From contig PLTW01000163.1 of the NCBI GenBank assembly GCA_003164655.1, positions 10,116 to 25,754 on the forward strand: a DNA stretch of 15,639 bases, written 5' to 3'. The notes beneath the pieces were generated by a model that had not been told where the DNA came from, searched no databases, and was given only the letters and a program-made list of their open reading frames with translations. Below, in pieces: positions 1 through 5,561 of the stretch. Each line of letters starts with the position of its first letter. Within the stretch, counting starts at the first letter, position 1. The translations under genes and the position numbers were made by a program. The stretch comes from Actinomycetota bacterium (GTDB lineage Bacteria > Actinomycetota > Thermoleophilia > UBA2241).

Positions 1-23
1 CCCGCGCTGCTCACCCGCGCTGC

Positions 24-29
24 TACACT
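24..29 (+). promoter_or_regulatory. -10 element of a leaderless-type start
   Basis: The hexamer TACACT fits the bacterial -10 pattern TANNNT and is followed by exactly six bases and then the ATG at 36. Transcription would therefore start at or next to the A of the start codon, and there is no room for a Shine-Dalgarno sequence. The same geometry recurs at 2884 and 15103. An 11-bp direct repeat (1-11 and 14-24) lies immediately upstream and may be part of the regulatory region. No -35 can be judged because the window begins here. Confidence 0.55.
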
Positions 30-35
30 GGGGTC

Positions 36-812
36 ATGCAGGCGGTCGCTCCTCGCTGGCAGTCATGGAATCCGGTCACGGGCTGCACCCATGTGTCCGC
101 CGGCTGCGCGCATTGCTACGCGGAACGCTTCGCCGAACGCTGGCGCGGCCTTCCCGGGCACTACTACGAGCACGGCTTCGACCTCATGCTGCGTCCCGAA
201 CGGCTCGACCTGCCGCTCCATTGGCGGACGCCCCGACACGTGTTCGTCACCTCGATGGGCGATCTGTTCCACGAGGAGGTCCCCGACGAGTACGTCCGCA
301 GAGTCTTCGCGGTCATGCAACAGGCCCGCCACCACGTCTTTCACGTGCTGACCAAGCGCGAGGGGCGGCTGCTTTCGCTCTCGCCGCAGCTCCCCTGGCC
401 GGCCAACGTCCACATGGGCGTGACCGTCGAGAGCATGGTGACCGCGGGGCGCGCCGAGGTGCTGCGTGCGGTGCCGGCCACGGTGCGGCACATCAGCGCC
501 GAGCCGCTGCTCGGCCCGCTCGACGAGCTCGACCTGCGGGCTATCGACTGGGTGATCGCCGGTGGCGAGTCGGGACCGACGCGCCGCCCGACCCGTCCGG
601 AGTGGCTGCGCGGGCTGCGCGACAACTGCCTGGCCGCCGGCGTGGCGTTCACGTTCAAGGGCTGGGGAGGTCGGGTGCAGGGCGCTCAGGGGAGGTTGCT
701 CGACGGTCGCGAGTGGCACGACCGGCCGGCGGCAGCACCCGTCGACAACGACGGCGCGACCGCCGACTCCGTCACGGTCGCGCCTCAGTCCACTCTCTGG
801 GACGTGCCTTAG
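36..812 (+). CDS. DUF5131 family protein (phage Gp37/Gp68-like, three-Cys motif)
   Basis: The 258-residue product matches the DUF5131/Gp37-Gp68 pattern throughout. It has WNPVTGC near residues 11-17, three cysteines at 17, 24 and 27 (C-x6-C-x2-C-Y), VTSMGDLFHE at 71-80, VLTKR around 104-108, ISAEPLLGPL at 153-162, WVIAGGESG at 172-180 and FKGWGG at 207-212. The function is unproven. The clustered cysteines and the order of conserved blocks have been taken as a sign of a radical-SAM-like metal-binding fold, and the family also occurs in phages and next to restriction-like or TcmP genes. No TcmP partner is visible downstream, and the upstream neighbour lies outside the window. The C-terminal 30 residues are low-complexity and look disordered. 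The ATG is chosen because it immediately follows a -10-like TACACT and the conserved domain begins ten residues later. The family call is firm; the biochemical role is not known. Confidence 0.88.
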   Translation: MQAVAPRWQSWNPVTGCTHVSAGCAHCYAERFAERWRGLPGHYYEHGFDLMLRPERLDLPLHWRTPRHVFVTSMGDLFHEEVPDEYVRRVFAVMQQARHHVFHVLTKREGRLLSLSPQLPWPANVHMGVTVESMVTAGRAEVLRAVPATVRHISAEPLLGPLDELDLRAIDWVIAGGESGPTRRPTRPEWLRGLRDNCLAAGVAFTFKGWGGRVQGAQGRLLDGREWHDRPAAAPVDNDGATADSVTVAPQSTLWDVP

Positions 813-864
813 GACACGCCGCGCGTCCCGGCCGCAGCGACGAAAGGGCCGGATTGTGCCAGGT

Positions 865-906
865 GCCGCAGCCCCGCCGCGGACAGCGTCCGCCAGGGGC
901 AGCGGC
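865..906. terminator. Hairpin between convergent genes, likely bidirectional terminator
   Basis: A 42-nt imperfect inverted repeat lies in the 137-bp gap between the DUF5131 stop (812, +) and the zinc-ribbon stop (950, -). Its arms are GCCGC/GCGGC (865-869, 902-906), GCCCC/GGGGC (871-875, 896-900) and GCGGAC/GTCCGC (879-884, 888-893) around an AGC loop, with one A/A mismatch and a small internal loop. That gives 16 GC-rich base pairs. There is no T-tract on either side. U-less hairpin terminators are reported in high-GC bacteria, and the position between converging genes fits that role. Confidence 0.5.
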
Positions 907-949
907 GGCCGCGGTCAGCGTTGTGCCACGGTCAGCTCACTGTTCGTGT

Positions 950-1165
950 TCAGGCGGCGTCTTCGTCGACTGCCGACTGCGCGGGACTGAGCGACGCGGG
1001 CGCCAGCTGCGGCGCCGACTCGCGGCTACCCTCGCCGAGGGACTCGACTTCGTGGCCGCCGCATTGTGGGCACAGCGTCATGCTGACGCTGCTTTCGGCG
1101 AGCACTCGCGATACTTCGAAGTGATGTCCGCAGCTCATGCACGCGAACAGTCGTGTGGGACTCAA
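950..1165 (-). CDS. Small zinc-ribbon protein (71 aa), TTG start
   Basis: This small protein has two CxxC knuckles, C9/C12 and C32/C35, separated by 19 residues. That is the arrangement of FmdB-type or generic zinc-ribbon domains. The remaining half (residues 43-71) is Ala/Ser/Glu-rich and probably disordered. The start is TTG at 1165 (CAA on the + strand), chosen because a perfect AGGAGG (complement of 1171-1176) sits five bases upstream; an internal ATG at codon 10 would cut through the first knuckle. The protein probably binds one Zn2+ in the cytoplasm. Its role is unknown; such proteins can be regulators or subunits of larger complexes. The next gene upstream on the same strand (1292-1951) is 126 bp away and also carries an N-terminal zinc ribbon. 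Confidence 0.75.
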   Translation of the reverse strand: MSPTRLFACMSCGHHFEVSRVLAESSVSMTLCPQCGGHEVESLGEGSRESAPQLAPASLSPAQSAVDEDAA

Positions 1166-1170
1166 CTGAA

Positions 1171-1176
1171 CCTCCT
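1171..1176 (-). promoter_or_regulatory. Shine-Dalgarno that fixes a TTG start
   Basis: The complement reads AGGAGG followed by TTCAG and then TTG. The perfect ribosome-binding site with five-base spacing is the main evidence that the 71-aa zinc-ribbon gene starts with TTG at 1165. Confidence 0.7.
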
Positions 1177-1237
1177 GGATGACGGCAGCCGTCTGTGCCT
1201 ATGGTGGCAGGGGAATGTGAGGACGGCGGGAACGATC

Positions 1238-1260
1238 CGTAAAGCTGCAGTTAGTTTACG
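1238..1260. promoter_or_regulatory. Inverted repeat CGTAAA-N11-TTTACG upstream of the zinc-ribbon gene
   Basis: Perfect 6-bp arms (1238-1243 and 1255-1260) flank an 11-bp centre in an AT-richer patch between the 71-aa zinc-ribbon gene and the zinc-ribbon membrane protein. It could be an operator for the minus-strand gene starting at 1165, or a weak hairpin at the end of the 1292-1951 transcript. Neither role is demonstrated. Confidence 0.3.
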
Positions 1261-1291
1261 CTATCGTGAACGTGGATTCCAGCGCAAACGA

Positions 1292-1951
1292 TCACGCGGG
1301 CGACGACCGTTGCATGACGATGGTAAACGATCCCTGATTGGCATTGGCGCCCGACAGCAACAGGCGGTCGTCGCTTTTGCGATAGCTGAACGACAGCTTT
1401 GCGCCGATACTTTCGGCGAGCTTCTTGACGATCTTGCCGTCGGGTCCGAGAGCTGCGAAATCGATCACCAGTCTCTTGTCGGCGATCTTGCCGGGCAAGG
1501 ACTGTCGCGTGCCGTTCTGCCCGACGAAGACGATGGTGAACGCGCCGCCCTGACGCGTGATCACGATCCTGTCGGCGGCGTTGCCGGTGTAGGCCCATGT
1601 ACCCACGTACTTCTGCGGGTCGACCGTGGAAAACAGCCGCGGCAGCGCGACGATGGCGATCAGCGCCGCGATCACCACGACGAGGGCCCCGATGATGATC
1701 ATTGTGGGCGCCTTTGAACGCGGCGGCTTTGCGGCGGACAAGCGCGCCGCCGGCCCCGGCCACGCTGGGCCGGCGGCGTTCCAGCTCGCCCCCGACTCGA
1801 ACGGCGACGGCGGGCTGCTCCAGCCGGCGCCCGTCTCGAACGGCGACGGCACGGAGGCGGCCGGTGCCGTGACGCCTGTCGGCGTGCCGCAGGTCGTGCA
1901 GTGCGTCGCTTCTGCGCGCAGACCAGTACCACAGACGGCACACGCAGCCAT
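1292..1951 (-). CDS. Zinc-ribbon, single-pass membrane protein with exported C-terminal domain
   Basis: The 219-aa product starts with a zinc ribbon (C4, C7, C18, C21). A Pro/Ala/Ser/Gly-rich linker follows (about 25-82) that holds a duplicated PSPFE-T/S-GA-x-W unit. Then comes one transmembrane helix (about 84-103, with IIIGALVVVIAALIAIVAL at its core) and a 115-residue C-terminal domain opening with YVGTWAYTG. With Lys/Arg just before the helix, the zinc ribbon should be cytoplasmic and the C-terminal domain outside. The YVGTW opening and the predicted beta-strands resemble small lipocalin-like or META/DUF-type beta domains, but I cannot assign a family. The ATG at 1951 has a GGGGGAGA Shine-Dalgarno (complement) about five bases upstream. 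An exported sensor or anchor is possible. The two linker copies come from a perfect 16-bp DNA repeat. Confidence 0.72.
   Translation of the reverse strand: MAACAVCGTGLRAEATHCTTCGTPTGVTAPAASVPSPFETGAGWSSPPSPFESGASWNAAGPAWPGPAARLSAAKPPRSKAPTMIIIGALVVVIAALIAIVALPRLFSTVDPQKYVGTWAYTGNAADRIVITRQGGAFTIVFVGQNGTRQSLPGKIADKRLVIDFAALGPDGKIVKKLAESIGAKLSFSYRKSDDRLLLSGANANQGSFTIVMQRSSPA
1796..1850. repeat. In-gene direct repeat, two 16-bp perfect copies, 39-bp period
   Basis: CTCGAACGGCGACGGC occurs at 1796-1811 and again at 1835-1850. The 39-bp period equals 13 codons and encodes the duplicated PSPFE-type unit in the linker of the zinc-ribbon membrane protein. The period is in frame, so copy number could change without breaking the gene. 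Confidence 0.75.
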
Positions 1952-2056
1952 CGTCTCCCCCGGTGTCGACTACGAATCTCAGGCAGGTATCGGAACGCAC
2001 GCGCTGGACCTGAAGGGAAAAGCGCAAGGCAGGGGCGCGGTCCCGCACCCGGGTCG

Positions 2057-2884
2057 TCAGCGCTGCCCGGTCTCCCGTTTGAACTTGTCGAGAAAGGCGT
2101 CGAAGTCGCGAGCGATGAGGTCGCCGCCGGGCAGGTGCGCGGCTGAACCGGATGGGTCGTCTTTCGCCGCCGGGTCGGCGGCCGCGTCTTTGCGAGCGTC
2201 ACCCAAAGGTGCGTCGGCGAGCCCTTCACCGTCTGCGTCGCCGGCTGCGTCGCCGGCTGCGTCTCCGGCTTCGTAGCGGCCCGGGTCGCGCCGATCCCTG
2301 ATATCGACCAGGACGTCGACCACCCACGGCGCGGCGTCGCGGTCGCGCAAGCTCATCTTAAGGCGCTCGACGGCGGGCTCGCCGATGTCGACGAGCATCT
2401 CGGCGGCGGCCTGCTTGAGCCGCTCGTCGGCGGACCCTTCGAGGACCTCGATCAGCCCCAGGATCAGGTCGCCCTGGGTCAGCGCATCGAGGACCGAGAG
2501 CGCGTTCTCGGTGCGCGGCGGCACGTCGGGGCTGCGAGTCGCCGCTTCGAGCAGAGCGCCCACCGCGCCGGCCACCGAGACCACGTCGCGCAGGCTGAGC
2601 TCCGGCGGCGCCTCGCCGAGCACGGCCTCGAGCAGGGCCTCGACCACGCCGGGGGCCCGGCGCGCCAGCCGGGCCGAGATCTCGTTCAGCAGCGGCAGCG
2701 TGTCCGCGTCGAGCGGCAGGTCGAGGAGCGCCACGAGGACCTCGTCGGCGGTGCCCTCGTCGGTATCGTCGAGAAAATCGGCGAGCTGTTCCTCGGCGTA
2801 CTCCTGGGCGTCGGGGTCGCCCTCGTCGAGCGCGTCCGTAAACGCATCGACGAGCTGGCGAGCGACGGCGACATCGGGGTCCAT
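2057..2884 (-). CDS. Acidic HEAT-repeat-like protein (275 aa)
   Basis: The protein is helical, very acidic and rich in Leu and Ala. Repeated helix-pair patterns with conserved Asp/Gly/Glu-Pro turns (for example AAAEMLVDIGEPAVERLK and WVVDVLVDIRD) fit HEAT/armadillo-like scaffolds. There is no signal peptide, membrane helix or catalytic motif, so it is probably a cytoplasmic protein-interaction scaffold of unknown partner. The ATG at 2884 is preferred over an in-frame upstream extension (to 3046) because the extension is Arg/Pro-rich and unlike the rest, and because TACCAT-N6-ATG places a -10 element exactly for a leaderless transcript. The C-terminal quarter holds a low-complexity tract (AGDAAGDAAGDAD) made by a 12-bp tandem repeat, then a charged tail ending KRETGQR. 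It is divergent from the XpaC-TelA operon, 263 bp away. The HEAT call is by pattern only. Confidence 0.72.
   Translation of the reverse strand: MDPDVAVARQLVDAFTDALDEGDPDAQEYAEEQLADFLDDTDEGTADEVLVALLDLPLDADTLPLLNEISARLARRAPGVVEALLEAVLGEAPPELSLRDVVSVAGAVGALLEAATRSPDVPPRTENALSVLDALTQGDLILGLIEVLEGSADERLKQAAAEMLVDIGEPAVERLKMSLRDRDAAPWVVDVLVDIRDRRDPGRYEAGDAAGDAAGDADGEGLADAPLGDARKDAAADPAAKDDPSGSAAHLPGGDLIARDFDAFLDKFKRETGQR
2235..2270. repeat. 12-bp tandem repeat, three copies, inside the HEAT-like gene
   Basis: GCGTCGCCGGCT occurs at 2235-2246 and 2247-2258, with a third copy at 2259-2270 carrying one substitution (GCGTCTCCGGCT). It encodes the AGDA tetrapeptide repeats on the minus strand. The unit is a multiple of three, so slippage would keep the frame. 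Confidence 0.85.
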
Positions 2885-2890
2885 GGCGCC

Positions 2891-2896
2891 ATGGTA
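2891..2896 (-). promoter_or_regulatory. -10 element of a leaderless-type start (HEAT-like gene)
   Basis: On the minus strand TACCAT is followed by the six bases GGCGCC and then the ATG at 2884. This is the same TANNNT-N6-ATG geometry seen at 36 and 15103. There is no Shine-Dalgarno-like purine run in the spacer. The GGCGCC spacer is itself a 6-bp palindrome. Confidence 0.5.
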
Positions 2897-3061
2897 TCGG
2901 GTGGTGGCCGGGGCGTCACGCGGCCGCTCCCGGCACGCGCTCAGATCTCCGATTCGCGCGGCGCGCGGGCGTCGGCGGCGCCGTGGATGATGAGCACAAA
3001 GAAGATAGTCCTGTTGATGCCCGCCTATGGGCAACCGGGAACCCAAAGGGGTCGCCGAGAG

Positions 3062-3090
3062 GTGTACCGCTCCCGGACGCGGGCTATGCT
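3062..3090 (+). promoter_or_regulatory. Candidate promoter for the xpaC-telA operon
   Basis: TATGCT at 3085-3090 is a fair -10. The hexamer 17 bp upstream, GTGTAC (3062-3067), is a poor -35. Transcription from about 3097 would give a leader of roughly 50 nt containing the hairpin at 3110-3130. The window shows no better candidate between 2885 and 3147. Confidence 0.3.
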
Positions 3091-3109
3091 ACGGACAGAA
3101 AAGGAGACG

Positions 3110-3130
3110 AGGGGCGGCGCGCGCGCCCCT
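3110..3130 (+). other. Leader hairpin in front of the xpaC-like gene
   Basis: Seven-bp perfect arms AGGGGCG (3110-3116) and CGCCCCT (3124-3130) flank the 7-nt loop GCGCGCG. The hairpin sits between two copies of GGAGACGA (3103-3110 and 3139-3146); the second contains the ribosome-binding GGAG for the ATG at 3148. It could tune translation or mRNA stability of the operon. The sequence does not show a ligand-binding fold I recognise. Confidence 0.4.
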
Positions 3131-3147
3131 GAGACGACGGAGACGAC

Positions 3148-4140
3148 ATGCCGCTCGGAGGATTCTGCCAGGTCTGTGACCGCTGGGTGTGGCTCACCCC
3201 CTACGGCGCCTGTGAGAACGGCCACCCGGCCACCGCCGTGCGCGACGTGCAGCAGCTCAAGGCGAGCACGGCGACGGGGGTGGCCCCCTACGAGGGTGAG
3301 TACGCGCCCTTCTCGCCGGGCAAGGCACGTTTCCGGTTCTGGTGGCGCCACTCACTGTGGATCGGCTGGACCTTCACGCTGGGTTTCTTCAACTGGCTCG
3401 CGTTCGTCTACATCGGCGTCCGCGCCCGCCATGCCGCCTGGACCCTCGCCGGATTTGCCTACCTCATGCCGCTGATCCTGACCGCGGCGTCGTTCGGCAC
3501 GCAGCTGTTTCACGGCTTCGTGGTGCTGCAGCTGTTCGTGTCGGCCGCCTCGGTGGCTCACGCGCTCTATCTGCGGCCCTACTATCGTGCCGTGATGTTC
3601 GGCGACGCGCCGCGAAACTCGCTGCCGGCGCCGCCGCAAGACCCGCGCCTGCTGCCGCCGGCCGCGCGCCCGCCCCTGCCGAAGGGCATGGACGAGGCGG
3701 CGGGCGAGGTCATCCTCGGCGCCCGCCGCCAGGTCGACGCCGTCCGCGAGACTGCCGGCGCGATCGGCAAGCGCGTCGTGCAGGACAAGGTCGTGCGGCT
3801 CTGCGAGACGGCCGACCAGATCCTGAGCGAGCTCGTCACCAGCCCGCGCAAGGTCGACGCCGCGCGCGGCTTTCTGACCTACTACCTGGACGCCGCGCAG
3901 CGCATCGTCGATGGCTACGCCCTGCTGGCCTCGCGCCCCACGGGCTCGCCCGAGATCGCCCGCGCCCTGGCCCGCGCCGAGGCCTCGCTCGACAGCGTGC
4001 AGACCGCCTTCGACGGGCAGCTCGCCAACGTGCTCGGCGACCGCGTGCTCGACCTCGAAAGCGAGATCGAGCTGCTCGAAAAGACCGTCCGCATGGACGA
4101 CTACTTCAGCCAGACCGGGGGGCTCGAGACAGAGGTGTAG
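3148..4140 (+). CDS. XpaC-family membrane protein with N-terminal zinc-ribbon-like module
   Basis: There are three parts. Residues 1-30 hold C7, C10, C22 and H26, a zinc-knuckle-like set. Residues 70-142 contain about three hydrophobic helices, the first starting at LWIGWTFTLGF. Residues 180-317 match the XpaC/5-bromo-4-chloroindolyl-phosphate hydrolysis family, with SPRKVDAARGFLTYYLDAAQ (232-251), a following Y-x-L-L segment and a helical tail ending DLESEIELLEKTVRMDD. Despite the family name, the domain has no obvious catalytic residues. Family knowledge pairs XpaC with TelA/YaaN in Bacillus, and telA follows here after 96 bp, which supports the call. Typical XpaC proteins are about 200 aa with short N-termini, so the 330-aa length and the zinc module look like an added architecture. 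The start is ATG 3148 with GGAG five bases upstream. The protein is probably a cytoplasm-facing membrane partner of TelA. Confidence 0.82.
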   Translation: MPLGGFCQVCDRWVWLTPYGACENGHPATAVRDVQQLKASTATGVAPYEGEYAPFSPGKARFRFWWRHSLWIGWTFTLGFFNWLAFVYIGVRARHAAWTLAGFAYLMPLILTAASFGTQLFHGFVVLQLFVSAASVAHALYLRPYYRAVMFGDAPRNSLPAPPQDPRLLPPAARPPLPKGMDEAAGEVILGARRQVDAVRETAGAIGKRVVQDKVVRLCETADQILSELVTSPRKVDAARGFLTYYLDAAQRIVDGYALLASRPTGSPEIARALARAEASLDSVQTAFDGQLANVLGDRVLDLESEIELLEKTVRMDDYFSQTGGLETEV

Positions 4141-4236
4141 ACTCGCGCCGAGCGCGGCGGGCGTTTGGCGCATGTTCGGCGGTCGCCTGCGCGGGTACAG
4201 GAGACCCGAGGTCGAGAGCGAGATTGGGAGACGCCG

Positions 4237-5469
4237 ATGACCGACGAGTTCGAGCGCGAACAGGCAGGGAATGACAAGCCCGTCGAGACGTCGCCGGGGC
4301 CGCCCGCCGTGCCGGCGATACCCATGCCGCCCGACGTGACGCGCGAGGCGACCGGCGTGACCGGCGCCGCGGCGCCGGTCGCCGGGGCTCTGACCGCGGC
4401 CGACAAGACGAAGATCGCCGAGATCGCCGGTGCCGTTGATGTGACCGACGGCACCTCGGTCATCTCCTACGGCCTGCCGGCGCAGAGCCGCATCGCCAAC
4501 TTTGCCGACTCGCTGCTCGGCGACGTGCGCAACAAGGACGCCGGCGCCGGCGGCCAGGCCCTGAACGAACTGCTCAAGAAGGTCCGCGAGCTCGACATCG
4601 ACGCCCTCAGCCCCTCGGGCAAGGCCCACATCCCGATCGTCGGACGCTTCTCGAACGTCTTCAACCGCTTCGCCGCCAAGTATCAGAAGGTGGCCGGCAG
4701 TATCGACCGCATCGTCGACGCCCTGGAGCGCTCGCGCATGGGGCTGCTCAAGGACATGACCATCCTCGACAAGATGTTCGAGCTCAATCTCGAGTACCTG
4801 AAGCAGCTCGACGTGTACATCGCCGCCGGCGAGCAGGTACTCGAGCAGTTGCACACGGTGCGCCTGCCCGAGCTCGAGCTCGACGCGCGCACGTCGAGCG
4901 ACCCCATGGCGGCCCAGCGGCTGGCCGACTTCCACCAGGCCGTGACGCGCTTCGAGCGCCGCCTGCACGACCTGCGGCTCACGCGCATGATCGCCGTCCA
5001 GACGGCGCCCCAGATCCGCCTCATACAGGGATCCGACCAGGACCTGGTCGAGAAGATCCAGAGCTCCATTCTCACGACCGTGCCGCTCTGGAAGAACCAG
5101 ATCGTCATCGCCATCAGCCTCTACCGCCAGCAAAAGGCGCTCGAGCTGCAGCATCAGGTCAGCGATACCACCAACGAGCTGCTGGCCAAGAACGCCGAGC
5201 TGCTGCGCGACGGCCAGGCGAAGGTCGGTCGCGAGGTCGAGCGCGGCGTGGTCGACGTGGAGACGCTGCGCAAGGTCAACTCAGACCTGATCGCCACCCT
5301 CGAAGAGACGATCCGCATCCAGGACGAAGGCCGCCAGCGGCGCTTGCAGGCCGAGGGCGAGATCGTCCAGCTTCAGGGCGAGCTGCGCCAGAAGCTCATC
5401 GATCTGCGCGGCCAGATGCCGCAGATCGCCCCGTCCGATGAGCCGCTGCTGCCCAGGGGCAACGGCTAG
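4237..5469 (+). CDS. telA: Toxic anion resistance protein, TelA/YaaN family
   Basis: The 410-aa protein is predominantly alpha-helical and typical in length for TelA/YaaN. The N-terminal 50 residues are Pro/Ala-rich and disordered. The conserved part then runs YGLPAQSRIANFADSLLGDV (about 78-97), an LLKKVRELD block (112-120), KYQKVAGSIDRIVDAL (148-163), MTILDKMFELNLEYLKQLDV (174-193), IRLIQGSDQDLVEKIQSSIL (260-279) and PLWKNQIVIAISLYRQQKAL (283-302). The C-terminus is a long coiled coil (about 340-395). It has no membrane helix or catalytic motif. TelA homologues are linked to tellurite and to cell-wall or antimicrobial stress, but the mechanism is unclear. The start at ATG 4237 is set by GGGAG (4226-4230) with a six-base spacer; a longer frame to 4165 lacks such a site. 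It is co-oriented with and 96 bp after the xpaC-like gene, so the two are probably one operon. Confidence 0.92.
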   Translation: MTDEFEREQAGNDKPVETSPGPPAVPAIPMPPDVTREATGVTGAAAPVAGALTAADKTKIAEIAGAVDVTDGTSVISYGLPAQSRIANFADSLLGDVRNKDAGAGGQALNELLKKVRELDIDALSPSGKAHIPIVGRFSNVFNRFAAKYQKVAGSIDRIVDALERSRMGLLKDMTILDKMFELNLEYLKQLDVYIAAGEQVLEQLHTVRLPELELDARTSSDPMAAQRLADFHQAVTRFERRLHDLRLTRMIAVQTAPQIRLIQGSDQDLVEKIQSSILTTVPLWKNQIVIAISLYRQQKALELQHQVSDTTNELLAKNAELLRDGQAKVGREVERGVVDVETLRKVNSDLIATLEETIRIQDEGRQRRLQAEGEIVQLQGELRQKLIDLRGQMPQIAPSDEPLLPRGNG

Positions 5470-5481
5470 ACGCCACGTGCC

Positions 5482-5547
5482 GGCGCGCGCCGCGGGGATC
5501 GCCTGACACCGTTCGTCGGCGCACGCCGCGGAGATCGCCTGACACCG
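5482..5547. repeat. 36-bp-period direct repeat between convergent genes
   Basis: Two 30-bp copies (5482-5511 and 5518-5547) differ at two positions, both G to A, and are separated by six bases. Each copy opens with a GC-rich self-complementary block (the first contains the perfect 12-bp palindrome CGGCGCGCGCCG at 5481-5492). The repeat fills most of the 92-bp gap between the telA stop (5469) and the decarboxylase stop (5562), so it may work as a double transcription barrier. No T-tract is present. Confidence 0.7.
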
Positions 5548-5561
5548 CGCGTCACCGACGG

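Noticed and set aside
1..24. Mobile-element end or attachment site from the 11-bp direct repeat at the window edge
   Set aside because: The copies are only two bases apart and no integrase or transposase is present; a local duplication upstream of a promoter is simpler.
65..1717. Long open frame on + overlapping the DUF5131 gene (550 codons)
   Set aside because: It is Arg/Ala/Pro-rich with no family signal, and it crosses the DUF5131, zinc-ribbon and membrane-protein genes. It is a by-product of high GC.
2885..3046. Longer start for the HEAT-like protein at 3046
   Set aside because: The extra 54 residues are Arg/Pro/His-rich and unlike the acidic protein; the leaderless -10 geometry points to ATG 2884.
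3352..5154. 600-codon open frame on the minus strand antisense to xpaC-telA
   Set aside because: It is His/Val/Arg/Gly-rich with no recognisable domain or ribosome-binding site, while the + strand gives two clear families in the same interval.
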